Below the pieces are notes generated by a model. The model was given only the letters and a program-made list of their open reading frames with translations. It ran no database searches and was not told the DNA's origin. A stretch of 56,291 nt of DNA from Candidatus Daviesbacteria bacterium (GTDB lineage: Bacteria > Patescibacteriota > Microgenomatia > Daviesbacterales > UBA10151). The position numbers and the translations under genes were made by a program. Of this stretch, positions 26,095 to 33,760 are shown piece by piece. Within the stretch, counting starts at the first letter, position 1, and every line of letters begins with the position of its first letter. The stretch is taken from the NCBI GenBank assembly GCA_016186955.1, contig JACPKP010000008.1:1-56291 (forward strand). Direction: 5' to 3'.

Positions 26095-26760
26095 ATGGCA
26101 GAATCTTCAGATACTGGTGTTGAAGATGGTATTATCAAAGCCCCCAAACAATTATCGGACAGGGAAAATCGGTACACAGGTATTAAAAGCTTTTTTGATC
26201 TAATAGGAGATACCCCGGATATTAAGATAATTATTGATAAAGCTTTTGATGAATACAAAAATATCAATTGGCAAGAAATTTTAAATAGAATTGGAGCAGA
26301 ACAGATTGAATCCGATGCTCAACCAAGCTTTAATGATTTCATAAAAGTTTGTAAAGTAGCTATTTTTATCCATCGGTTAATAAAAGATAAAAATGAATTA
26401 TATCCCGAAGATCCAACAAATCCTTCTATGGATTACTTGATGTTGGATCGTACCAAAAAAGCGATTGACCATATTGCTAAATTAATGCTCGATGAGTTGG
26501 ACAACATTCCTGAAGATAAAATAATCTATAATTTTGGGTTAGCCTCTTTGAATAGTAAATCTCTTAGACAACTAACGGATTATTTGCAAAGCCTTTATAC
26601 GACACAAATTATTCGAAAAAGTACACATATAAAAGGAGAGGATGATATTAGATATCATGAAGATACCTTAAAACTGTTTAAATCGAGCTTAGGATCTCCT
26701 GATCAACTGCAAAAATTGGTAGATGAAGTAGTAGTTCGCCTCAAACCCTGGGGTCCTTAA
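26095..26760 (+). CDS. hypothetical protein
   Basis: 221 aa, acidic and alpha-helical, no transmembrane segment, no family recognised. TATAAT (26083-26088) ends 6 nt before the ATG, so leaderless translation is likely. It is bracketed by the 53-bp operator repeat (25957 and 26812), suggesting common control with the downstream regulator. Confidence 0.65.
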   Translation: MAESSDTGVEDGIIKAPKQLSDRENRYTGIKSFFDLIGDTPDIKIIIDKAFDEYKNINWQEILNRIGAEQIESDAQPSFNDFIKVCKVAIFIHRLIKDKNELYPEDPTNPSMDYLMLDRTKKAIDHIAKLMLDELDNIPEDKIIYNFGLASLNSKSLRQLTDYLQSLYTTQIIRKSTHIKGEDDIRYHEDTLKLFKSSLGSPDQLQKLVDEVVVRLKPWGP

Positions 26761-26811
26761 TGGTTGTGAATTCAACTTTTTAGCTAATCAATGAACTAAC
26801 AAATTTTCTAG

Positions 26812-26872
26812 ATATAGTTTGATATTCAAATCACATTTAATAGTCCGATCGGACCAAACAATGTGATATACT
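26812..26872 (+). promoter_or_regulatory. 53-bp operator repeat copy 2 and promoter of the regulator gene
   Basis: The palindrome gtccgatcggac (26843-26854) occupies the -35 region; TATACT (26867-26872) is the -10, 8 nt before ATG 26881. The arrangement suits autorepression. Confidence 0.7.
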
Positions 26873-26880
26873 CTGGCACA

Positions 26881-27429
26881 ATGAGTTCCAGGAAGGTAAT
26901 TATTAGAAAAAATAGCCTCAGTTATTTTGTGCTGCTTGCACTGGAAAAAGCTGTTGATGGTTATATCAGGCTGGAGGATTTTACATCTAAGACGAATATG
27001 TATGCTTTTGGTGGCAGGTGGGAACAAAATTTGCCCAAATCTACTCTGGCGCAAACCATTAAGAGGCTCAGAGAAAAAGGATTTTTGGAAGCTGATATTG
27101 ATAGCGATAAAGTAATATTTAAACTTACTAGCTTAGGTAAAGATGCCCTTGGAAACACAACTTTTAAGGAAGCGGAGTGGGATGGAAAATGGAGGATAGT
27201 GATTTTTGATATTCCGGAAAATAAAAGAAAAATCAGAGTGTTATTTAGAAGAAGATTGGTTCAATGGGGTTTCAAAAAATGGCAGTTGAGCGTTTGGGTT
27301 ACCAAGGAAAACATAACAGAGAAACTGAGAAATTTAATCACAAATTTGGAGATAGAGGACTGGGTGGCTGTGATTGAGTCTGATAATGTTATGATTGATC
27401 ACACAATATGGTCCGAGCGAACCAAATAA
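26881..27429 (+). CDS. PaaX-like / Cas2-fold transcriptional regulator
   Basis: 182 aa from ATG 26881; an upstream GTG at 26863 lies inside the promoter. An N-terminal winged-helix domain (residues 1-85; TLAQTIKRLREKGFLEAD) is followed by a Cas2-like ferredoxin domain 'WRIVIFDIPENKRKIRVLFRRRLVQWGFKKWQLSVWV'. This architecture is the PaaX family, often auto-annotated as Cas2 in CPR genomes. No CRISPR array, cas1 or effector is nearby, so a regulator is the better reading. The last codons overlap a third, degenerate operator copy (27410-27442). Confidence 0.8.
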   Translation: MSSRKVIIRKNSLSYFVLLALEKAVDGYIRLEDFTSKTNMYAFGGRWEQNLPKSTLAQTIKRLREKGFLEADIDSDKVIFKLTSLGKDALGNTTFKEAEWDGKWRIVIFDIPENKRKIRVLFRRRLVQWGFKKWQLSVWVTKENITEKLRNLITNLEIEDWVAVIESDNVMIDHTIWSERTK

Positions 27430-27442
27430 TGTTATATTGTTT
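27410..27442 (+). promoter_or_regulatory. degenerate third operator copy
   Basis: ggtccgagcgaaccaaat followed by aatgttatattgttt resembles the two 53-bp repeats (palindrome core changed). It straddles the 3' end of the regulator gene and may control 27567 downstream. Confidence 0.5.
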
Positions 27443-27460
27443 GGACACAAATAGTTTTTG

Positions 27461-27531
27461 AGGCCTGGACCGGATTTGCACCGGTGTACGCGGTTTTGCA
27501 GACCGCTGGATAGCTACTCTCCCACCAGGCC
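27461..27531 (-). tRNA. tRNA-Cys (GCA)
   Basis: 71 nt. Acceptor GGCCTGG/CCAGGCC, anticodon arm GCGGT-CTGCAAA-ACCGC (GCA), U73 discriminator typical of tRNA-Cys. CCA not encoded. Confidence 0.95.
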
Positions 27532-27566
27532 ACTAACCCTACTAATCTTACCAAAAAATCAGGCAG

Positions 27567-28439
27567 ATGGGAAATATTTTAAAAATATGGTATGATGAGT
27601 CTCATAGTATGCTAGTAGAACTTTTACCGGGACAAATTCAGATTAGGGATGTATCTATTAAACGACCCGAAGAAATAATCTTGAGTAAGTTATTTGTCCA
27701 ACATGATATTTTAGTAGGAAAAACTCACCCTAAATTTAGTCCCGATATCTTGTTGCCGTACAGCATCAGTACGTTTGTTGCCGGCGCCTTGGCAGGCTGC
27801 TTCACGAGGGAACAGGCTTTTGAATATGCTTTTAAAAGGGCGGATATTGTCCGGAAGACAGAGTCACTGAAACAACCGGAGGACAAAACTGCGATGGCGA
27901 TAATTGTCGGTAATGGTGATTTGGCCGGTAAATTAGCAGACCAATTTGGATTGCGTTGGACAAACGACAATTTAAGCGTACATGTATTGGCAGGCAAAAT
28001 TAGAGATTTGGAGGCTATGGCTGTTGAGGTTGGGGTACGGTTAATGGGTTTTTTGACCGCAGAGGCTGAGTATCACAGTCTGGAGCGGGATCAGGATAGC
28101 GCCAAATTTGCGGATTATCTATCTAATAAACAATTTTGTGATCCGAAGATTAATATTATCAGTTCTACAAACCCAAGGCTTTTGTCTAGCGGGGAGATGG
28201 TTAAGGAGGAACTTTGGCAGCTGATGACAACCAGGGTTGTTTTAAAAGATATACTCAAAGAGGCTGCAAGATTTACTTTGGGGGAGCAGGATGCTGGTTT
28301 GGAGGATTTTCGGAATAATATTTTTATAGATATCAGTCCTGAAAGCACGATGAAGAAATTAATCTCAAGGATGGGGTTTGATGTATTAGATTTGGCTGAT
28401 AAAAGGCTAGAAGCACTTAAATTGTCTAAACTGGCATAG
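27567..28439 (+). CDS. divergent acyltransferase-fold (FabD/AT-like) protein
   Basis: 290 aa. The middle resembles malonyl-CoA:ACP transacylase topology. 'PYSISTFVAGALAGCFTREQAF' is in the place of GHSLGEYAAL.., and EYHS followed by a Leu/Asp helix is in the place of the catalytic AFHSPLM. 'LLSSGEMVKEELWQLMTTRV' is in the place of the late AT segment. The Ser and His are kept, the flanking Gly residues are not. No other fatty-acid or polyketide genes are nearby. It could be an inactive or repurposed acyltransferase. The assignment rests on pattern similarity only. Confidence 0.45.
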   Translation: MGNILKIWYDESHSMLVELLPGQIQIRDVSIKRPEEIILSKLFVQHDILVGKTHPKFSPDILLPYSISTFVAGALAGCFTREQAFEYAFKRADIVRKTESLKQPEDKTAMAIIVGNGDLAGKLADQFGLRWTNDNLSVHVLAGKIRDLEAMAVEVGVRLMGFLTAEAEYHSLERDQDSAKFADYLSNKQFCDPKINIISSTNPRLLSSGEMVKEELWQLMTTRVVLKDILKEAARFTLGEQDAGLEDFRNNIFIDISPESTMKKLISRMGFDVLDLADKRLEALKLSKLA

Positions 28440-28525
28440 CAAAGCGCCCCATGATAAAATATCAACAAGAACGCTTCTCTGATCAGCGAGCTGTAAGCGT
28501 AGCTTGCAAGCGTGGGCGAGATTTT

Positions 28526-28597
28526 GGGCGATTAGCTCAGTGGTAGAGCGCGTCTCTGATAAAGACGAGGTCGTTGGTTCGATCCCAACATCGCCCA
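28526..28597 (+). tRNA. tRNA-Ile (GAT)
   Basis: 72 nt. Acceptor GGGCGAT/ATCGCCC, anticodon arm CGTCT-CTGATAA-AGACG (GAT), TTCGATC T-loop. CCA not encoded. Confidence 0.95.
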
Positions 28598-28649
28598 CAC
28601 TGTTCTGGCGAGCTGACAAGCTCCGCTTATAAAGAAGACCTGCCTGCCC

Positions 28650-28711
28650 TGACTGCCGTCAGGCAGGCCGGCAGGCAGGGGCAGATGGTTCGACTCCATT
28701 ACTGCCCACAT
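28650..28711 (+). pseudogene. tRNA 3' fragment fused to a palindromic repeat
   Basis: 28683-28709 reads like a T-arm (gatgg-ttcgact-ccatt) plus 3' acceptor strand actgccc and discriminator A. The matching 5' half (gggcagt...) is absent; instead a cctgcctgccc...ggcaggcagg palindrome (28650-28680) precedes it. Probably a tRNA broken by the repeat. Confidence 0.45.
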
Positions 28712-28713
28712 TT

Positions 28714-29661
28714 ATGTCCAAACAGGAACTTTTATTATATGGCGATACCAGTGTTATTGATGCTATAAAAGCCGGAGAAGAGGGGACTGGTTTGTTTGCA
28801 GGGCCTGGTGGTCAGGCTGGGATATTTAGCTCATCTGTTTTAAAAGGTATGGATCAGGCTGGAGTTTTATTAAATATAAAAAGTGCAGTTGGTATCTCTT
28901 GTGGCGCAGGCCATCTATGGTTTGCCCTGGGGGGCTACATAAATGCAGGAATTGAGCTTCATAAATATATAATTCCTGAAGCTAAAATCTTTAAAGCATC
29001 ATTCAACAAGCCACATATCTTAATGGATTATTCAGTAATAGAAGAAGCCATAAGGCTCACTTACCCAGTAAACCCAGCTGTAATTAAAAAAACAGGCATA
29101 GACTTTCGAACTGTAGTCACCAATCAACAAACAGGAGAGCCTAGATATTTAACGCTGGAAGATGTTTCAGATGATCCAAATTTATTACCTTTATCCTCAA
29201 TCTATGTACCTGGATTTGGCACTAGAGGAAATTTTGGTGATGACTATGGCTTTCAGCTGGCTGATGGCAGCTTCAATTGTGATGGAGGTATGTCTGATCA
29301 GTTTCCAGTCGAGTTTATGAAAGATCAAATGGGTGTTAAAAAATTGCTGATCCTTTTCAATAGACCTTTAATCCCAATGTCTTTAGGAGAGAAAGCTGTT
29401 TATTATTTAGCGCTAGCCTGTTTTAAAAAAAATTATCCAACTCTGGGTACAAATTATTTTCAGGCTTTTAAAAAGCATATTACAGATCATGACACTCATT
29501 TGCCCATACTTAGGGGAGAACAAACTATTTCAGGTATTCAAATAGCAACCCTTGCCCCAACTCAAAAAATCCGCTTTAATGAAATTAATCAAAACCTACT
29601 CTCTAAAGTAAGTGTGCAAACAATAAAAGAAACATTAAAGATTATGGTTCAAAGTAATTGA
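28714..29661 (+). CDS. patatin-like phospholipase
   Basis: 315 aa. Oxyanion-hole glycines in 'GPGGQAGIFSSSVLKGM', nucleophile elbow GISCG (Ser about 67), and the dyad Asp in DGGMSDQFP. A cytoplasmic acyl hydrolase of the patatin/RssA type, probably acting on phospholipids or other acyl esters. No signal peptide. Stands alone, directly after the tRNA fragment. Confidence 0.85.
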   Translation: MSKQELLLYGDTSVIDAIKAGEEGTGLFAGPGGQAGIFSSSVLKGMDQAGVLLNIKSAVGISCGAGHLWFALGGYINAGIELHKYIIPEAKIFKASFNKPHILMDYSVIEEAIRLTYPVNPAVIKKTGIDFRTVVTNQQTGEPRYLTLEDVSDDPNLLPLSSIYVPGFGTRGNFGDDYGFQLADGSFNCDGGMSDQFPVEFMKDQMGVKKLLILFNRPLIPMSLGEKAVYYLALACFKKNYPTLGTNYFQAFKKHITDHDTHLPILRGEQTISGIQIATLAPTQKIRFNEINQNLLSKVSVQTIKETLKIMVQSN

Positions 29662-29778
29662 GTCTGATCCTAAAGGCTCATTCCTCACCCTTCGATTTAC
29701 ACTCAGGGTGACCTGAGCGAAGTCGAAGGTCAGAGTCGAAGACCTCCAGGTGTCTTGGCTACAACAAGTACTCAGCCT
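29662..29778. repeat. CCTTCGA-type palindromic repeat
   Basis: cccttcgatttacactcaggg / cctgagcgaagtcgaaggtc segment. Shares blocks with 31265-31330 and the in-gene repeat at 3312. Confidence 0.5.
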
Positions 29779-30192
29779 TCACAATTTGATTTCTTGAGGT
29801 TTTTTCACTACAATTTCTTTTATTTTAGATAACTCTTCATCAAAACTTATCAAAGTAGTATTACTGGGTAACTGGGAAGCAATTAAGCAATCTGGAAATT
29901 TGAGATTATATTGCTTGTAATATTCTAAAGATAGCTTAAGATTTGTCTTCTCTATAATTGTGAGTCCCCGGACACTTTGAATCCGCACAAAAAGGTCAAA
30001 AACCTCATCCCGTTTTAATTTATAAACCTTTTCCAGAATAAAATTTACTTCCATGAAGATGAGTGAAGAAGTATAACTTTTAAACCTGCCTGATTCTATT
30101 TGGGATAAAAGTTCTACAACTGATTCATATTGTTTTTGGATATCTTGTAAAAAAAATCTCAACCAAATATTAGAATCTAAGAAGATTTTCAT
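29779..30192 (-). CDS. vapC: PIN-domain toxin (VapC)
   Basis: 137 aa. PIN acidic residues: 'MKIFLDSNIWLRFF' (D), 'FMEVNFILEKVY' (E), 'LKFPDCLIASQLPSNTTLISFDEEL' (two D). Predicted RNase. Overlaps the antitoxin stop by 4 bp (ATGA-type), so translationally coupled. Confidence 0.88.
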   Translation of the reverse strand: MKIFLDSNIWLRFFLQDIQKQYESVVELLSQIESGRFKSYTSSLIFMEVNFILEKVYKLKRDEVFDLFVRIQSVRGLTIIEKTNLKLSLEYYKQYNLKFPDCLIASQLPSNTTLISFDEELSKIKEIVVKKPQEIKL

Positions 30193-30428
30193 AAGTTTGA
30201 GTAATCAATAATAGCCCTAACATTATCAATATCAATTGGATGTTTTTTATAAAGATGCTGGTATTTTCCTGCCACCTCTAAAATTTTACTTTTAGTGGGA
30301 GTTAGAATTAGAGTGTTATTTTCTACTCTGGCTTCTACTTTGCCAGGCTTGGTCAACTTTAAAGCAATTCTGGCAGCTTTTGGGATATGAAGCTGCCATT
30401 TATTTGTAATTGATATTGTTGCTTGCAT
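30189..30428 (-). CDS. vapB: AbrB-like antitoxin (VapB)
   Basis: 79 aa. N-terminal AbrB/SpoVT hairpin 'ATISITNKWQLHIPKAARIALKL'; the C-terminal part contacts the toxin. Start fixed by the promoter 30438-30466. Confidence 0.85.
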   Translation of the reverse strand: MQATISITNKWQLHIPKAARIALKLTKPGKVEARVENNTLILTPTKSKILEVAGKYQHLYKKHPIDIDNVRAIIDYSNL

Positions 30429-30437
30429 AACAATACC

Positions 30438-30466
30438 ATTTTAAAACAATACGGATAAAATGTCAA
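30438..30466 (-). promoter_or_regulatory. promoter of VapBC-2
   Basis: TTGACA (30466-30461), N17, TAAAAT (30443-30438), 9 nt to ATG 30428. Leaderless. Confidence 0.75.
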
Positions 30467-30610
30467 ACATGTTGTGACAAAAATATACCAAGCAACTATC
30501 TGTAAAACTCCGCGGACTGATAGTCCGCTATGCCACTAAGAATAGGTGTAAACTTAAAACACCCGACGGGTGTAAAGCCGGGTGTAAAGCGGTGTACATC
30601 TATCCAATAT

Positions 30611-30646
30611 TTGACAAGCTGCTGGTGTACATGTAATATATGTACA
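30611..30646 (+). promoter_or_regulatory. promoter/operator of BrnTA
   Basis: TTGACA (30611-30616), N17, TAATAT (30634-30639), 7 nt to GTG 30647. The inverted repeat TGTACAT...ATGTACA (about 30626-30646) covers the -10 and transcription start, a probable BrnA operator; another GTGTACAT lies at about 30592. Confidence 0.7.
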
Positions 30647-30952
30647 GTGGTTGACCTAACTAATATTAAAGGTTTTGAGTGGGATAAGTGGAATATTGAT
30701 AAAAGCTACCAAAAACATGGGATTACACCAAATGAAGCTGAAGAAGTTTTTGTTGATAAGAATGTTGGGATAGAAAGAGACATCAAACATCAGGAAACAG
30801 AAAAAAGATATATTGCAATAGGAGCGACTTTAAATGAAAAACTTTTATTTGTAGTATTCACTATGAGGGATAGCATGGTTAGAGTAATCTCTTCAAGGAA
30901 AGCTAACACAAAAGAAAGGAGGTTATATGAAGAAGCTAAAAAAAATTCCTAA
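30647..30952 (+). CDS. brnT: BrnT family toxin
   Basis: 101 aa from GTG 30647. An upstream ATG at 30530 would run through the promoter and repeat DNA, giving a Cys-rich nonsense N-terminus. BrnT signature: 'FEWDKWNIDKSYQKHGITPNEAEEVF', then 'ERDIKHQETEKRYIAIG' and 'VRVISSRKANTKERRLYE'. A RelE-like RNase. Overlaps its antitoxin by 26 bp. Confidence 0.85.
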   Translation: MVDLTNIKGFEWDKWNIDKSYQKHGITPNEAEEVFVDKNVGIERDIKHQETEKRYIAIGATLNEKLLFVVFTMRDSMVRVISSRKANTKERRLYEEAKKNS

Positions 30953-31187
30953 GTTTAAATCAGAAAAGCAGGAGCGAGAATTTTGGCAAAGTGTTGATTC
31001 TACGAAGTATGTAGATTATAAAACTTTTCAACACGTTCAATTTCCTAACTTAAAACTTACTACTAAGCCAATTACTCTCAGGCTACCAGCTGGCATGATT
31101 GATAGCCTGAAGATAGAAGCCCATAAGATGGATATTCCTTATCAGGCGTTAATTAAGAAGATGATCTTTGACGGTTTAGCAAAATGA
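30927..31187 (+). CDS. brnA: BrnA/CopG-like antitoxin
   Basis: 86 aa. A ribbon-helix-helix-like C-terminus ('KPITLRLPAGMIDSLKIEAHKMDIPYQALIKKMIFDGL') follows an acidic N-terminal arm. Shine-Dalgarno AAGGAGG lies inside brnT (about 30914-30920). Neutralises BrnT and likely represses 30611-30646. Confidence 0.85.
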   Translation: MKKLKKIPKFKSEKQEREFWQSVDSTKYVDYKTFQHVQFPNLKLTTKPITLRLPAGMIDSLKIEAHKMDIPYQALIKKMIFDGLAK

Positions 31188-31339
31188 AAGACCTCCAGAC
31201 TAAAAGTATGGGGTTTTCTGGCTGATGCAATAAGAGCAGGTGTAAAGCCCTGCCGGCCGGCAGGCAGGTAACCCACCCCTTCGAGTCTGAGCGATGAGGC
31301 TATTTGCCTCAGAGTCGATGACCGGAGGGTGTACTCAGA
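31188..31339. repeat. repeat-rich spacer
   Basis: Contains the palindrome ctgccggccggcaggcaggt (31249-31268) and a cccttcgagtctgagcga piece. No gene seen. Confidence 0.5.
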
Positions 31340-31822
31340 TCATTTTAAAGGAGGGAGTTGGGGTTTTTCCACAAAATCTAAAATATAATTTGTTTCTTCT
31401 ACTAAAATTTGTACATATTGGTTATATTGATCTCCGTTAACAGCCGGATGCCTATATAAAACTAAGTCATTGCTGCGGCAGATGATTGAAACCGGAGTCC
31501 TGGTGTAAACAAAGCCATATGTATCATATTCCATGATTTTTGGAGACCAGTATCGCTGGTGCAGTTGGTACATCGCCAACTCAACAAGTTTTGATGTAAG
31601 CTTGCAGTCTGTTTCCGTCCCGCTTATAACCAACAGGTTTTGGGCGATATCATCATCAAGGCCGTACCCGGCTGCTAGCTTTGTCAGCTCTGGTTGAAGC
31701 CGGGGATCAATTTCCCGCCATTGGTATTGGTAAAGGTTTTCCGGAAGATTAAATTCAGGCATCTCCTCAAAAGCTTTTTTAAAAGGTTCCTGCCAGTCTG
31801 GACCGGGTTCTTGCTCAGCCAT
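31340..31822 (-). CDS. hypothetical protein
   Basis: 160 aa, soluble, acidic N-terminus, no motif recognised. Divergent from pyrB with about 85 bp between. Coding supported by composition and an intact frame only. Confidence 0.55.
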   Translation of the reverse strand: MAEQEPGPDWQEPFKKAFEEMPEFNLPENLYQYQWREIDPRLQPELTKLAAGYGLDDDIAQNLLVISGTETDCKLTSKLVELAMYQLHQRYWSPKIMEYDTYGFVYTRTPVSIICRSNDLVLYRHPAVNGDQYNQYVQILVEETNYILDFVEKPQLPPLK

Positions 31823-31867
31823 ACTAAGTGTATCTTACCAAACCAAATTTAAAAATCAACTGCCATC

Positions 31868-31896
31868 TTGACCCGCATGTGTGACTGCTGTATAAA
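31868..31896 (+). promoter_or_regulatory. promoter of pyrB
   Basis: TTGACC (31868-31873), N17, TATAAA (31891-31896), 10 nt to GTG 31907. Leaderless predicted. Confidence 0.65.
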
Positions 31897-31906
31897 TTCT
31901 TTTTAA

Positions 31907-32938
31907 GTGGCAAAAGAAAAACTTCACCATATCCTGGAAGCGCAGCAGTTCAGCAGGCAGTGGTTGGAAGAAGAATTTTTCCCTGAATTGGATTATATAA
32001 GCAAGCTGTTTGAACCTGATCCTGTGTTTAAATCAATGCCTGTGCTAGGATCCCCAGCCTATTCCACTTTTTTGAAAAATAAAAGTGTGTGTGTATTATT
32101 TTATGAACCTTCTTCAAGAACCAGGATATCTTTCGGCCAGGCTGCAGGGCTCATGGGCGCCCATGTTGAGTCTACTTCTGAGGCCAAAAAATTCTCAAGC
32201 GCAGCAAAAGGGGAGAGCCTAAAAGATTTTATCAGGACAGTGAGCGACTATCATTTTGATGCGGTTGTCTTAAGAAGCGACTATGTTGGGGGGGCGCATG
32301 AAGCGGCAAAAGTTAGCGGTACAGTTCCCATCATCAATGCAGGTGACGGACCAGGCCAGCATCCGACCCAAGCTTTGCTTGATGTAGCTACGATAAGAAA
32401 ATTTATTGGTACTTTGGATGGGTTGAATGTGACATTAGTTGGAGATTTAAAAAACGGTCGGACTGTCAGGTCGCTGGCTTACCTTTTGAGCAAATTTCAC
32501 GGCAACCATCTGTCTTTGGTTGCACCCCAAAGCTTCCAGATGAAACCTGATATTTTGGAAAAATTAAGCGGTAGAGTCTCCTTCAGCCAGCATTCGAATT
32601 TGCTGGAAATAGCACAAAACTCGGATGTAATTTATATGACCAGGCTGCAAACGGAGAGAATCCCTTATATGAAAAAATTGCCTTTGGGTTGGCAATTTGT
32701 TTTAGCAAAAAGATTCCTTCACGCAAAGGATGTCAGTATTAGTGAGGCTGTTATGGAAAAAGTTAGGGATGATGCCATAATCATGCACCCCTTGCCCAGA
32801 AGTGAGGGGTTTGATGAATTGCCTGAGCGGTTTACTGATGACCCCAGGGTTAGGGCGTTCAGAAAGACAGGCCAACCAGGGCAAACAGGCATGGGCCTTT
32901 ATACCAGGATGGCTCTTTTAAAAATATTGCTTTGGTAG
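31907..32938 (+). CDS. pyrB: aspartate carbamoyltransferase catalytic subunit
   Basis: 343 aa, GTG start. It condenses carbamoyl phosphate and aspartate (pyrimidine pathway, step 2). Seen: the carbamoyl-phosphate loop 'FYEPSSRTRISF', 'DGPGQHPTQALLD', 'LVGDLKNGRTVRSL', 'MHPLPR'. Somewhat longer than usual (about 310 aa), with an N-terminal extension. No pyrI, pyrC or carA neighbour: the next genes are a Tat protein and pgk, so regulation by PyrI is not supported here. Confidence 0.95.
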   Translation: MAKEKLHHILEAQQFSRQWLEEEFFPELDYISKLFEPDPVFKSMPVLGSPAYSTFLKNKSVCVLFYEPSSRTRISFGQAAGLMGAHVESTSEAKKFSSAAKGESLKDFIRTVSDYHFDAVVLRSDYVGGAHEAAKVSGTVPIINAGDGPGQHPTQALLDVATIRKFIGTLDGLNVTLVGDLKNGRTVRSLAYLLSKFHGNHLSLVAPQSFQMKPDILEKLSGRVSFSQHSNLLEIAQNSDVIYMTRLQTERIPYMKKLPLGWQFVLAKRFLHAKDVSISEAVMEKVRDDAIIMHPLPRSEGFDELPERFTDDPRVRAFRKTGQPGQTGMGLYTRMALLKILLW

Positions 32939-32953
32939 TATGATTAGCTCAAG

Positions 32954-33745
32954 ATGGAGCATCTCTCGGGAAGAGGGACTGCCCGTAAATTATCCAGAAG
33001 GGACTTTTTAAAACTGGCAACAGGCGGGGTGGCTGTTGGGGCGCTGGCTGCCGGAGTTACCAACCTCCAAAACATTGGGCCGTATTTGGAAGGCATTGAA
33101 GACTCAAAAACTCTGACTTTGTATGAAGAGGCCAGACGGGGATGGGCTCAAAGGGATGCGCTTGTTACAGTCCGGGCAGGAGACCGCCAATACCAATATT
33201 TTGGTTCAAACATCAAAAGACAAGGCAACCAGATCAAGTTTGAATATGACAAAAGAGGCTACCAGCACATATTTAAGATTACTGAGGATGGGGTAAAAGG
33301 CCCTTATTTTTCCATTAATTTTGCCCACGGAAATAACGAAGTATGCTCGATAGAAGTGGATCATAAAAAGAGGCACAAATTTAACATAGATCCAAAATTA
33401 CTCTTCCCGCCGCCGTACCTGTCGCAGTATGAGTTTTATTCAAGCGCCACACCTGATTTTTATGACGGATTAATCACTGTTTTTAGCCAGGCGCAAAATA
33501 GGCCTGTAGTTTCAGTTTATACCAGGGAACCTACTATGCCTGAGGGGACATTTTTCTACCCAAACCAGCGGGAGTTTTTTAATACCTGGGAAGTTATTGA
33601 CACTGGTAAGGCGTTAAAATTAGGGAAGCGGACCTCTTTGAAAGACATAGATGCTCCAGTCCCATTGAAAATTATCTTTGGCAAAAACCATGGGGTTGAA
33701 ACCCTGGCTTCTCTTTATGAATCCTTTTTCTTGAAGATAAATTGA
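32954..33745 (+). CDS. Tat-exported protein of unknown function
   Basis: 263 aa. Twin-arginine signal KLSRRDFLKLATGGVAVGALAAG. The mature domain is mixed alpha/beta with no recognised motif. It starts 15 bp after pyrB and ends 15 bp before pgk, so it is probably in their operon. Whether pyrB-pgk linkage has functional meaning is unknown. Confidence 0.75.
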   Translation: MEHLSGRGTARKLSRRDFLKLATGGVAVGALAAGVTNLQNIGPYLEGIEDSKTLTLYEEARRGWAQRDALVTVRAGDRQYQYFGSNIKRQGNQIKFEYDKRGYQHIFKITEDGVKGPYFSINFAHGNNEVCSIEVDHKKRHKFNIDPKLLFPPPYLSQYEFYSSATPDFYDGLITVFSQAQNRPVVSVYTREPTMPEGTFFYPNQREFFNTWEVIDTGKALKLGKRTSLKDIDAPVPLKIIFGKNHGVETLASLYESFFLKIN

Positions 33746-33760
33746 TGTTATGATTGGTTT

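Noticed and set aside
26881-27429. Cas2 as evidence of a CRISPR system
   Set aside because: The protein has a PaaX-like winged helix plus Cas2 fold; no repeats-and-spacers array or other cas gene is in the window.
30530-30646. N-terminal extension of BrnT from ATG 30530
   Set aside because: It spans palindromic DNA and the promoter; the residues are Cys-rich and unlike BrnT, and GTG 30647 fits the promoter.
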